Below, in pieces: positions 1-11,346 of a stretch of 64,000 bases of DNA. Made by a program: the position numbers and the translations under genes. Positions within the stretch are counted from its first letter, which is position 1. Every line of letters begins with the position of its first letter. The notes beneath the pieces are model-generated. The model was given only the letters and a program-made list of their open reading frames with translations, was not told where the DNA came from and did not search any database. Source of the stretch: Andrena cerasifolii (lineage: Eukaryota; Arthropoda; Insecta; Hymenoptera; Andrenidae); the NCBI RefSeq assembly GCF_050908995.1, contig NW_027484918.1, forward strand, positions 1-64,000. The letters are read 5' to 3'.

Positions 1-3000
1 GGTACCCTTCCCCGCACGGTCCCAGCGACGTTTCCCAACCCCGGTGGCCCCCGCACGCATTATGCGCTCGCGACGTATCTCGAGCGAGGCCTTTAGCCCC
101 TTATCTCTCGAGTGGCCACCACCGCTCGCCCCCGGATCTCGCCCAACCCGAGCGGGTTCCGCGGAAGAACGCGAGATCGACGAGCACGCTGATCCTCTTC
201 TTTCATCCGCACCTGAAAATAAATACCCGCCCGAGAGTTGTTTCTCTAAAACCACCCCTGTCCCCACGTGGCGTGCGCCCCTTCCCCCCGGCGGTATAGG
301 CATCTCGCACACGAATGTTTGATATCCCACCACCCGCGCGCGGAAGCCGAGAACCCTAGCGACGATCCGACGGTACGGTGTTACTCCCAGCCATAAGCGA
401 GTTCCCGTCGTCTCTAGGGATCTGTCGCACCACCCCGCGATAAATCCCAGATCGCCCAACGCAATTCGCCAACCCCTAACGGAATAGGTGTCTCGCACAC
501 GGATGCAAGAGCACCTATCAATCGCGCGCGGAAGCCGAGTTCACCCAGCGACGAGCCCACGATACGGCGTAACTCCAGCTCGATAGCGAGTTTCCGTCGC
601 CTCTGGGGAACTGTCCCTCCCACCGATGCCCTCGCTTGCCCTACCCCTTGAAGCGCGAGCTCAACCATCATACCGGATGGAGGCACCCACGCAGCTGCCT
701 TGCTGCGTATAACGTCCCGGCGAGTCATCCCCTTCCTGCTCACCTCGGCCGAGAGGTCGTGAGCCCGACCGTCCCGGGGCTAACAGGGAGGAGGAACCCT
801 ACCCCGCGCGGCGCCCCAAACGCTTGCCCTACCCCAGTGTTCGCGGGCTGGACCGTCATACCGGACGGCAGCGGTTCACTCGGCTTAATTGCCGAGCATT
901 ACGTCCCGGCGAGTCATCCTCCACCCGTCCACCTCGGCCGAGAAGTCGCGAGCCCGACAATCCCCGGGGCAGACAGTAGGCGGGTACCCTTCCCCGCACG
1001 GTCCCAGCGACGTTTCCCAACCCCGGTGGCCCCCGCACGCATTATGCGCTCGCGACGTATCTCGAGCGAGGCCTTTAGCCCCTTATCTCTCGAGTGGCCA
1101 CCACCGCTCGCCCCCGGATCTCGCCCAACCCGAGCGGGTTCCGCGGAAGAACGCGAGATCGACGAGCACGCTGATCCTCTTCTTTCATCCGCACCTGAAA
1201 ATAAATACCCGCCCGAGAGTTGTTTCTCTAAAACCACCCCTGTCCCCACGTGGCGTGCGCCCCTTCCCCCCGGCGGTATAGGCATCTCGCACACGAATGT
1301 TTGATATCCCACCACCCGCGCGCGGAAGCCGAGAACCCTAGCGACGATCCGACGGTACGGTGTTACTCCCAGCCATAAGCGAGTTCCCGTCGTCTCTAGG
1401 GATCTGTCGCACCACCCCGCGATAAATCCCAGATCGCCCAACGCAATTCGCCAACCCCTAACGGAATAGGTGTCTCGCACACGGATGCAAGAGCACCTAT
1501 CAATCGCGCGCGGAAGCCGAGTTCACCCAGCGACGAGCCCACGATACGGCGTAACTCCAGCTCGATAGCGAGTTTCCGTCGCCTCTGGGGAACTGTCCCT
1601 CCCACCGATGCCCTCGCTTGCCCTACCCCTTGAAGCGCGAGCTCAACCATCATACCGGATGGAGGCACCCACGCAGCTGCCTTGCTGCGTATAACGTCCC
1701 GGCGAGTCATCCCCTTCCTGCTCACCTCGGCCGAGAGGTCGTGAGCCCGACCGTCCCGGGGCTAACAGGGAGGAGGAACCCTACCCCGCGCGGCGCCCCA
1801 AACGCTTGCCCTACCCCAGTGTTCGCGGGCTGGACCGTCATACCGGACGGCAGCGGTACACTCGGCTTAATTGCCGAGCATTACGTCCCGGCGAGTCATC
1901 CTCCACCCGTCCACCTCGGCCGAGAAGTCGCGAGCCCGACAATCCCCGGGGCAGACAGTAGGCGGGTACCCTTCCCCGCACGGTCCCAGCGACGTTTCCC
2001 AACCCCGGTGGCCCCCGCACGCATTATGCGCTCGCGACGTATCTCGAGCGAGGCCTTTAGCCCCTTATCTCTCGAGTGGCCACCACCGCTCGCCCCCGGA
2101 TCTCGCCCAACCCGAGCGGGTTCCGCGGAAGAACGCGAGATCGACGAGCACGCTGATCCTCTTCTTTCATCCGCACCTGAAAATAAATACCCGCCCGAGA
2201 GTTGTTTCTCTAAAACCACCCCTGTCCCCACGTGGCGTGCGCCCCTTCCCCCCGGCGGTATAGGCATCTCGCACACGAATGTTTGATATCCCACCACCCG
2301 CGCGCGGAAGCCGAGAACCCTAGCGACGATCCGACGGTACGGTGTTACTCCCAGCCATAAGCGAGTTCCCGTCGTCTCTAGGGATCTGTCGCACCACCCC
2401 GCGATAAATCCCAGATCGCCCAACGCAATTCGCCAACCCCTAACGGAATAGGTGTCTCGCACACGGATGCAAGAGCACCTATCAATCGCGCGCGGAAGCC
2501 GAGTTCACCCAGCGACGAGCCCACGATACGGCGTAACTCCAGCTCGATAGCGAGTTTCCGTCGCCTCTGGGGAACTGTCCCTCCCACCGATGCCCTCGCT
2601 TGCCCTACCCCTTGAAGCGCGAGCTCAACCATCATACCGGATGGAGGCACCCACGCAGCTGCCTTGCTGCGTATAACGTCCCGGCGAGTCATCCCCTTCC
2701 TGCTCACCTCGGCCGAGAGGTCGTGAGCCCGACCGTCCCGGGGCTAACAGGGAGGAGGAACCCTACCCCGCGCGGCGCCCCAAACGCTTGCCCTACCCCA
2801 GTGTTCGCGGGCTGGACCGTCATACCGGACGGCAGCGGTTCACTCGGCTTAATTGCCGAGCATTACGTCCCGGCGAGTCATCCTCCACCCGTCCACCTCG
2901 GCCGAGAAGTCGCGAGCCCGACAATCCCCGGGGCAGACAGTAGGCGGGTACCCTTCCCCGCACGGTCCCAGCGACGTTTCCCAACCCCGGTGGCCCCCGC

Positions 3001-6000
3001 ACGCATTATGCGCTCGCGACGTATCTCGAGCGAGGCCTTTAGCCCCTTATCTCTCGAGTGGCCACCACCGCTCGCCCCCGGATCTCGCCCAACCCGAGCG
3101 GGTTCCGCGGAAGAACGCGAGATCGACGAGCACGCTGATCCTCTTCTTTCATCCGCACCTGAAAATAAATACCCGCCCGAGAGTTGTTTCTCTAAAACCA
3201 CCCCTGTCCCCACGTGGCGTGCGCCCCTTCCCCCCGGCGGTATAGGCATCTCGCACACGAATGTTTGATATCCCACCACCCGCGCGCGGAAGCCGAGAAC
3301 CCTAGCGACGATCCGACGGTACGGTGTTACTCCCAGCCATAAGCGAGTTCCCGTCGTCTCTAGGGATCTGTCGCACCACCCCGCGATAAATCCCAGATCG
3401 CCCAACGCAATTCGCCAACCCCTAACGGAATAGGTGTCTCGCACACGGATGCAAGAGCACCTATCAATCGCGCGCGGAAGCCGAGTTCACCCAGCGACGA
3501 GCCCACGATACGGCGTAACTCCAGCTCGATAGCGAGTTTCCGTCGCCTCTGGGGAACTGTCCCTCCCACCGATGCCCTCGCTTGCCCTACCCCTTGAAGC
3601 GCGAGCTCAACCATCATACCGGATGGAGGCACCCACGCAGCTGCCTTGCTGCGTATAACGTCCCGGCGAGTCATCCCCTTCCTGCTCACCTCGGCCGAGA
3701 GGTCGTGAGCCCGACCGTCCCGGGGCTAACAGGGAGGAGGAACCCTACCCCGCGCGGCGCCCCAAACGCTTGCCCTACCCCAGTGTTCGCGGGCTGGACC
3801 GTCATACCGGACGGCAGCGGTACACTCGGCTTAATTGCCGAGCATTACGTCCCGGCGAGTCATCCTCCACCCGTCCACCTCGGCCGAGAAGTCGCGAGCC
3901 CGACAATCCCCGGGGCAGACAGTAGGCGGGTACCCTTCCCCGCACGGTCCCAGCGACGTTTCCCAACCCCGGTGGCCCCCGCACGCATTATGCGCTCGCG
4001 ACGTATCTCGAGCGAGGCCTTTAGCCCCTTATCTCTCGAGTGGCCACCACCGCTCGCCCCCGGATCTCGCCCAACCCGAGCGGGTTCCGCGGAAGAACGC
4101 GAGATCGACGAGCACGCTGATCCTCTTCTTTCATCCGCACCTGAAAATAAATACCCGCCCGAGAGTTGTTTCTCTAAAACCACCCCTGTCCCCACGTGGC
4201 GTGCGCCCCTTCCCCCCGGCGGTATAGGCATCTCGCACACGAATGTTTGATATCCCACCACCCGCGCGCGGAAGCCGAGAACCCTAGCGACGATCCGACG
4301 GTACGGTGTTACTCCCAGCCATAAGCGAGTTCCCGTCGTCTCTAGGGATCTGTCGCACCACCCCGCGATAAATCCCAGATCGCCCAACGCAATTCGCCAA
4401 CCCCTAACGGAATAGGTGTCTCGCACACGGATGCAAGAGCACCTATCAATCGCGCGCGGAAGCCGAGTTCACCCAGCGACGAGCCCACGATACGGCGTAA
4501 CTCCAGCTCGATAGCGAGTTTCCGTCGCCTCTGGGGAACTGTCCCTCCCACCGATGCCCTCGCTTGCCCTACCCCTTGAAGCGCGAGCTCAACCATCATA
4601 CCGGATGGAGGCACCCACGCAGCTGCCTTGCTGCGTATAACGTCCCGGCGAGTCATCCCCTTCCTGCTCACCTCGGCCGAGAGGTCGTGAGCCCGACCGT
4701 CCCGGGGCTAACAGGGAGGAGGAACCCTACCCCGCGCGGCGCCCCAAACGCTTGCCCTACCCCAGTGTTCGCGGGCTGGACCGTCATACCGGACGGCAGC
4801 GGTTCACTCGGCTTAATTGCCGAGCATTACGTCCCGGCGAGTCATCCTCCACCCGTCCACCTCGGCCGAGAAGTCGCGAGCCCGACAATCCCCGGGGCAG
4901 ACAGTAGGCGGGTACCCTTCCCCGCACGGTCCCAGCGACGTTTCCCAACCCCGGTGGCCCCCGCACGCATTATGCGCTCGCGACGTATCTCGAGCGAGGC
5001 CTTTAGCCCCTTATCTCTCGAGTGGCCACCACCGCTCGCCCCCGGATCTCGCCCAACCCGAGCGGGTTCCGCGGAAGAACGCGAGATCGACGAGCACGCT
5101 GATCCTCTTCTTTCATCCGCACCTGAAAATAAATACCCGCCCGAGAGTTGTTTCTCTAAAACCACCCCTGTCCCCACGTGGCGTGCGCCCCTTCCCCCCG
5201 GCGGTATAGGCATCTCGCACACGAATGTTTGATATCCCACCACCCGCGCGCGGAAGCCGAGAACCCTAGCGACGATCCGACGGTACGGTGTTACTCCCAG
5301 CCATAAGCGAGTTCCCGTCGTCTCTAGGGATCTGTCGCACCACCCCGCGATAAATCCCAGATCGCCCAACGCAATTCGCCAACCCCTAACGGAATAGGTG
5401 TCTCGCACACGGATGCAAGAGCACCTATCAATCGCGCGCGGAAGCCGAGTTCACCCAGCGACGAGCCCACGATACGGCGTAACTCCAGCTCGATAGCGAG
5501 TTTCCGTCGCCTCTGGGGAACTGTCCCTCCCACCGATGCCCTCGCTTGCCCTACCCCTTGAAGCGCGAGCTCAACCATCATACCGGATGGAGGCACCCAC
5601 GCAGCTGCCTTGCTGCGTATAACGTCCCGGCGAGTCATCCCCTTCCTGCTCACCTCGGCCGAGAGGTCGTGAGCCCGACCGTCCCGGGGCTAACAGGGAG
5701 GAGGAACCCTACCCCGCGCGGCGCCCCAAACGCTTGCCCTACCCCAGTGTTCGCGGGCTGGACCGTCATACCGGACGGCAGCGGTACACTCGGCTTAATT
5801 GCCGAGCATTACGTCCCGGCGAGTCATCCTCCACCCGTCCACCTCGGCCGAGAAGTCGCGAGCCCGACAATCCCCGGGGCAGACAGTAGGCGGGTACCCT
5901 TCCCCGCACGGTCCCAGCGACGTTTCCCAACCCCGATGGCCCCCGCACGCATTATGCGCTCGCGACGTATCTCGAGCGAGGCCTTTAGCCCCTTATCTCT

Positions 6001-7043
6001 CGAGTGGCCACCACCGCTCGCCCCCGGATCTCGCCCAACCCGAGCGGGTTCCGCGGAAGAACGCGAGATCGACGAGCACGCTCGTCCTCTTGTTACTTAC
6101 GCGCCTGAAAATAAGCACCCACCCAAAGAACTGTATCTCTAGAATCCACCCCTGTACCCACGCATCGAACGCTCCACCCCCTTCGGCGGTATAAGTATCT
6201 CGCACACGAATGCTCGATAACCTAGCGCCACGGCACGGAAGCCGAGACCCCCAGCGACGAACCGGCGACACGGTGTAACTACAAGCTGAAGGCGAGTTCC
6301 CGTCGTCTCTGGGGATCTGTCGCACCACCCCGCGATCGACGCACAAGTTCGTTAACGCAACGCCATCCCCTAGCGAAATAGGCACCTTACACACGAGTGT
6401 ACGAAAACCCATCACACGCGCGCGGAAGCCGAGTTCACCCAGCGACGAACCCACGATACGGCGTAACTCCAACCAGTCGGCGAGTTTCCGTCGTCTCTGG
6501 GGAACTGTCCCTCCCACCGATGCCCACGCTTGCCCTACCCCTTGAAGCGCGAGCTCAACCATCATACCGGATGGAGGCACCCACGCAGCTGCCTTGCTGC
6601 GTATAACGTCCCGGCGAGTCATCCCCTTCCTGCTCACCTCGGCCGAGAGGTCGTGAGCCCGACCGCCCCGGGGCTAACAGGGAGGAGGAACCCTACCCCG
6701 CGCGGCGCCCCAAACGCTTGCCCTACCCCAGTGTTCGCGGGCTGGACCGTCATACCGGACGGCAGCGGTTCACTCGGCTTAATTGCCGAGCATTACGTCC
6801 CGGCGAGTCATCCTCCACCCGTCCACCTCGGCCGAGAAGTCGGGAGCCCGACAATCCCCGGGGCAGACAGTAGGCGGGTACCCTTCCCCGCACGGTCCCA
6901 GCGACGTTTCCCAACCCCGGTGGCCCCCGCACGCATTATGCGCTCGCGACGTATCTCGAGCGAGGCCTTTAGCCCCTTATCTCTCGAGTGGCCACCACCG
7001 CTCGCCCCCGGATCTCGCCCAACCCGAGCGGGTTCCACGGAAG
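1..7043. repeat. 982-bp GC-rich satellite array, block 1
   Basis: Seven tandem units start at 1, 983, 1965, 2947, 3929, 4911 and 5893 (each begins GGTACCC), followed by a partial unit from 6877. The period is 982 bp; the seventh unit is 984 bp and diverges between about 6083 and 6520. Each unit contains older subrepeats of about 188 bp: the ATAGGNNTCTCGCACACG motif recurs at 296 and 484, and CTTGCCCTACCCC at 635 and 823. Units 1-6 look nearly identical apart from one site that alternates GCGGTTCAC / GCGGTACAC from unit to unit, giving a 1964-bp dimer as the higher-order repeat. The array runs off the left edge. Long open frames exist on both strands in every copy, but they overlap each other, match no family I know and are a by-product of high GC, so I call no genes. 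Confidence 0.95.
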
Positions 7044-7270
7044 TCGAAAATGTTATAAATGTCACTCACAAATATATGAAATAAAGATGGTTGGTTGAAA
7101 GGACGTCGTCCAACTCTCTCCGGCCCTGGTCGAAGCCTTCTCGGACGCCGGGAGCCTCTAATCTCGTACGATGATTCACAGGATCCTCGTTGAGTTCCAG
7201 CGACGAACTGCGGCGAAAAGTCCACTCCAATGGTGGTGCAGCCGTTGAAGGTGCACTTTATCCAGTAACA
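7044..7270. other. Unique spacer between satellite and telomere motif
   Basis: About 227 bp of non-satellite sequence follow the break in the satellite at ...CGGAAG (7043). I see no reading frame, tandem repeat or RNA gene. It ends where the CCTAACCCAGA repeats begin. Confidence 0.6.
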
Positions 7271-7310
7271 ACCTAACCCAGACCTAACCCAGACCTAACC
7301 CTAACCCAGA

Positions 7311-7312
<2 letters not shown>
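7271..7312. repeat. Telomere-type motif tract (CCCAGACCTAA)n
   Basis: About four copies of the 11-mer CCCAGACCTAA, one of them shortened to CCTAA. The G strand is TTAGGTCTGGG on the minus strand. TTAGG is the ancestral insect telomere repeat and 11-base derivatives are, as I recall, known in Hymenoptera. The tract ends ...CCCAGACC and is joined directly to the poly(T), that is the minus-strand poly(A) tail, of LINE-A. Confidence 0.8.
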
Positions 7313-7347
<35 letters not shown>

Positions 7348-7349
<2 letters not shown>

Positions 7350-7436
7350 GTGGAGAAATCCCTAACGGATACCCCCAACCCTCGGGGGAGGGTCAGGGGT
7401 TATGTGGGGCTTGCACCCACTAAAACTCCACGGTGG
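7348..7436 (-). promoter_or_regulatory. LINE-A 3'-terminal RNA fold next to the poly(A) tail
   Basis: A closing stem pairs GTGGAG (7350-7355) with CTCCAC (7426-7431). It encloses a hairpin ACCCTC/GAGGGT (7378-7383 with 7388-7393, 4-nt loop) and is followed by CGGTGG. The same architecture, with different paired bases, ends the two other LINE 3' ends in this window (15871-15970 and 23031-23128). By analogy with R1/R2-type elements the fold may be what the reverse transcriptase recognises to start target-primed synthesis; that role is inferred. Confidence 0.6.
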
Positions 7437-8172
7437 TCGTCCTCGGGTGCGGAGTAGCGCGCCTGAGGAGGAGGACTTGATGCGGGGGCAAACTAGCGAT
7501 TCGTCCGCTTGCCCCCCCCTCACGCGCATGATGTTGGTGCATACTCCGCACCGATTCCCCGAGGACTCGGGGACTTCCCTGGGGGAGTTAACTCCTCCCC
7601 CAGATCCTAGCTCCGACGACGCGGGACGGACCACGCGTCCGCGTCGCCACGGGGTTGCTGCTACTAAGGTGGGAGGTGCCCCCCGGCACCCCCACCCCAC
7701 AACCCCCGCGATCGAGTTGCGACCCGAGCCGCGACCAAAGGTCGCGGCCAAGGCGGGGGCGAAGAAAAGCAGGCCGCTGACCGGCCGCTCAACTGCCACG
7801 GAACTCGGGGAAAACGCTCCCGAGCCGCGGCAGGCTCAAAGAGGCGCGGAGCGGCCGGGAACTACAACGGCCGCTCGATCCACCCCACGAACTCGATCGC
7901 ACTTCACGGAGCAGCGATGTTGTGCTGCTCCGCAGGGGGGGAGGAACTCGTCCCCCCCGAAACACCTCCCTCTAACACATGACTGGGGCGCGGCGGCATA
8001 TCAGCCGATCTTCTATCGGCCTGCCGCGCCCCCCTTCCCTCGTCGCCTCTCCTAAACTCAGAGGGGGGGAAAACATACCCCCCTCCTTCCCACTCCTCGA
8101 GGGAGCCTTCGAGGCACGGGGGAGCGGGACGACGCGACACTACGTCGCCCTCCGACCTCCCCCGGCTCCGCG

Positions 8173-11100
8173 TCATCCGACGCCAACGCGACGACGCCGC
8201 CGACGCGGAGCAGCGAGACGGGACGGGTGCCCCGTCAGCTCCCGCTCCCGCTCGGCCTCCTCCTTCTCGAGCATAACTGTCTCTGCAAACGCAGAGACAG
8301 CCTCCCAATTCGCCCTGTCTGCCGCCATAAGACGCACGACCGTCTGCAGCGACAGATCAGGGCCCAGCTGCGCCTCCAGGACACGGCGGTCCTCGATCCA
8401 CTCCTGGCAGCGTTCCAGGGTGTGTTCCGCCGTGTCCTCGTCGCCCGAGTCGCAGCTGAAGCACCGCGACGTCTCCTCCCGCCCGATTCGACACAGATAG
8501 GCGCCGAAACAGCCGACGCCTGTGATGATCTGTGTCAGGCGGAAGGTTAGCCTACCGTACCTACGCCCCACCCACTCCCTCATAATGGGTAGGAGCGCCC
8601 CGACAACGCGACCCTCCCGATGTTCTGGGAGGGCCAGCCACTCCAGCCACCTGGCTGCCATGCGTTGCCGGGCCTGGCCTCGCGCCACTTCGTGTCCGTC
8701 AGCTGGGGGGTTCCCGGCATCGCGGAGATCTCGGACGGCGGAGTATATCTCCGCCTCCATCTCCGCGAGCAGGTGGAACGGGGGAGACCCCGCCAGCGCG
8801 GACAGTCCGGCATGCGACACCGTGCGATAAGCTCGCACGGATCGGAGGACGACGCGTCGATGAACACGGGCGAGCAGCTCTCGCCCGACGCGACAATCCT
8901 CCAGGTCACCGGCCCATATAGGGGCGCCGTACAGCGCCATGGACCGGATGACCGTCACATACAGACGCCGGACTCCCTCGTGAGGACCCCCAAGGTTGGG
9001 CATGATGCGGTTGAAGGCAAACACCTGCCGCTCCAACCGGGGGCCGAGGGTCTTGAAGTGGCGCGTAAATCGCCAGTAGGTATCCAGGGTCAGACCGAGA
9101 TACTTCATCGATCGGCCGACCCTGATGCAGGCTTCCCCGATCCTAAGGGACGCTCTGTTGGGAACGCCAGTCCCAACTTTGTCTGCGAGCCATATTGCTT
9201 CGGTTTTGTCCAAAGCGACTCGCAGCCCGAGCGTCCCGATCGAGGCGACGACGCGTCGCAGTGCCTCTTCGGCGAGCCTGATGGCGTCCTGCCACCGCTG
9301 CCCGGAGGCCATCACCAGCGTGTCGTCCGCGTAGCAGACGAGGGATACACGCGGGGATGGCATCTCCACCCGCAGCACCGCGTCATACGCGAGGTTCCAT
9401 AGCAGGGGACCTAACACTGACCCCTGCGGAACACCGCGGTGCACCGGAGTCGCCCCGTTGCCGTCCCGGCCGACGTACGCAACCACCCGACCGCGAAGGT
9501 AATCCCGGATCAGACGGCGAAGGTAGAGCGGGACGTTGTGATAGAGAAGCGCCCGCTCGATCGCCGCCCAGGAGACGGAGTTAAACGCGTTGGCGATGTC
9601 AAGCGACACCGCCACACTGACCCCGCCCCCCTCGACCGCCCGTTGCGACAGCGACCGAACCAATCGAATGGCGTCGATGGTCGATCGCTGCCGTCTAAAG
9701 CCGAATTGGCGGTCGGAAAGATCCGGACCCACGGTCTCCAGGTGGCTGCAGAGGCGGGCAGCTATGATGCGCTCGAGGAGCTTGCCCGCCTCATCCAACA
9801 AACAAATCGGCCGGTATGCCGAAGGCGACTCTGCGGGCTTTCCGGGCTTGCGGAGCAGCACCAGCCTCGCCTCCTTCCATGCTGGGGGGAATCTCCCGGT
9901 CCTCAAGACGGTGTTAAATAACCGCCTGAGGCCGTCTCCAAGGGCGCCGATGACGCAGACCCAGACTCGCCCGGGCACTCCATCGGGACCCGGAGCAGCA
10001 CTCCTCTGACGCATGCGCGCAATCGAGGAGGCCAACTCCTCGTCGCTAACCCCAGGGGCGTCGGCAGTGTCGGCGCCCCTTAACAACCACGGATCCCCGG
10101 TCTCGTCGGCACCACCCTCCCCGGCAACAAGGGGAGGGGGAAATAGCGCCGCGAGGACCTCGGTGAGGAACCGGGGATCAAGGCCTTCCGTGGCCGGGGG
10201 CGCCCATGGACCAAGCTTGATAGAAACAGCTTTATAGGGGCGCCCCCAAGGGTCTTCGTTGAGGGTAGCGACGAACTCCCGATGGGACTCATCCTTAGCC
10301 CGGGCGATAGCTCCACGGAGCTCTCGGCGCGCCGCGGAAAAGGCGGAGCGCAGCTCCTGGAGCTCGTCCTCCGTGACCCGGCGGCGATCTCGCCGACGAG
10401 CCTTGACGTATTGGCGACGCGCGGAGAGGCTCTCCGCCCGGAGACGTGCGATCTCCGGAGTCCACCAATACGCCGACCTCCGACCCGAACTCGGTACCCC
10501 GGTCCGCGGCATTGTGGCGTCGCAGATACTCTGCAACGCACGGCGGAACCAAAGGGCACCGTTGGCTGGGTCGTCGAGGACATCGCCCGGCAAAGGAGGC
10601 CAGGCGACGACGGAGGACGCCAGTCGGGCCGCGTCAGCGTCAAGACGCTTCAGCGCCCAGCGTGGGGGTCGCGCGTTATCACGAGGGGCATTGGGAGGCG
10701 TGGCGGCGGGGAGGGAAGTAGCCAACATGACATACATGTGGTCGGAGCCTGGCTCCATGTCCTCCGCCACCCAGCAGCGCGACGTCCGGGCAAATGCCGC
10801 GGGGTTAACCCAGATTAAGTCGATCATCGACTCACCCCGCGGCCCACGGTACGTCGTCACTCCTAAGGGGTTCTTCAAAACGAACCCCATCGCCTCCGCC
10901 CACTCGAGGAGCACCTCGCCCCGGGAGTCCGTTCTGGGGGAACCCCACGCGACTGCGTGGGAGTTGAAGTCCCCCAGGATAATGACCGGCTTAGCTCCGA
11001 GGGGGGTCAGATACGACCCCAGCTCGTTCAGCCGGTCCTCGAACTCCGGGACGGAAAGTCTCGGCGCGAAGTAACACCCCGCCACGTGGAAATCCCCCCA

Positions 11101-11346
11101 CTTTACCGCCATCCATCCCCGTCCGTGCCGGGCGACCGAGCACGGCGGGGACCCTCTGTCCATCCCCCACGTCATCGCCACCTGCCGATCCGGGTTCATG
11201 GACCGATAACATCGGTCCTCCACCGGATACGGCTCGGTGACGACGACCAGCCCGACCCCACGCTCCATGCGAGCCTGCTCCAGCAGGTCGTGCGCTCGCA
11301 TGGAGTGGTTGATGTTGGCCAACAGGATCGGTGGGCCACGAGGCAT
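8173..11346 (-). CDS. LINE-A ORF2: endonuclease-reverse transcriptase
   Basis: A 1057-residue polyprotein that nicks target DNA and copies the element RNA by target-primed reverse transcription. The N-terminal exonuclease-endonuclease-phosphatase domain (about residues 5-215) shows NINHS, the catalytic glutamate in VVTEPY, ILGDFNSH (about 125) and the terminal GSDH (about 202). The reverse transcriptase shows AYRPICLL (about 510), QFGFRRQRST, SLDIANAFNSVSW, GVPQGSVLGPLLWN and the catalytic YADD (about 672). A C-terminal zinc motif (CFSC...HTLERC, about 963) is usual in R1-clade ORF2. No RNase H domain is evident. I place the start at the ATG at 11346 because it overlaps the ORF1 stop by one base (TGATG); a GTG codon just upstream is in frame but less likely. 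No frameshift or internal stop. Confidence 0.93.
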   Translation of the reverse strand: MPRGPPILLANINHSMRAHDLLEQARMERGVGLVVVTEPYPVEDRCYRSMNPDRQVAMTWGMDRGSPPCSVARHGRGWMAVKWGDFHVAGCYFAPRLSVPEFEDRLNELGSYLTPLGAKPVIILGDFNSHAVAWGSPRTDSRGEVLLEWAEAMGFVLKNPLGVTTYRGPRGESMIDLIWVNPAAFARTSRCWVAEDMEPGSDHMYVMLATSLPAATPPNAPRDNARPPRWALKRLDADAARLASSVVAWPPLPGDVLDDPANGALWFRRALQSICDATMPRTGVPSSGRRSAYWWTPEIARLRAESLSARRQYVKARRRDRRRVTEDELQELRSAFSAARRELRGAIARAKDESHREFVATLNEDPWGRPYKAVSIKLGPWAPPATEGLDPRFLTEVLAALFPPPLVAGEGGADETGDPWLLRGADTADAPGVSDEELASSIARMRQRSAAPGPDGVPGRVWVCVIGALGDGLRRLFNTVLRTGRFPPAWKEARLVLLRKPGKPAESPSAYRPICLLDEAGKLLERIIAARLCSHLETVGPDLSDRQFGFRRQRSTIDAIRLVRSLSQRAVEGGGVSVAVSLDIANAFNSVSWAAIERALLYHNVPLYLRRLIRDYLRGRVVAYVGRDGNGATPVHRGVPQGSVLGPLLWNLAYDAVLRVEMPSPRVSLVCYADDTLVMASGQRWQDAIRLAEEALRRVVASIGTLGLRVALDKTEAIWLADKVGTGVPNRASLRIGEACIRVGRSMKYLGLTLDTYWRFTRHFKTLGPRLERQVFAFNRIMPNLGGPHEGVRRLYVTVIRSMALYGAPIWAGDLEDCRVGRELLARVHRRVVLRSVRAYRTVSHAGLSALAGSPPFHLLAEMEAEIYSAVRDLRDAGNPPADGHEVARGQARQRMAARWLEWLALPEHREGRVVGALLPIMREWVGRRYGRLTFRLTQIITGVGCFGAYLCRIGREETSRCFSCDSGDEDTAEHTLERCQEWIEDRRVLEAQLGPDLSLQTVVRLMAADRANWEAVSAFAETVMLEKEEAERERELTGHPSRLAAPRRRRRRVGVG

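Noticed and set aside
414..6637. Long open frames (up to 222 residues) on both strands in every satellite unit
   Set aside because: They overlap on both strands, repeat with the 982-bp period, have no domain or start context, and stay open because GC-rich sequence has few stops.
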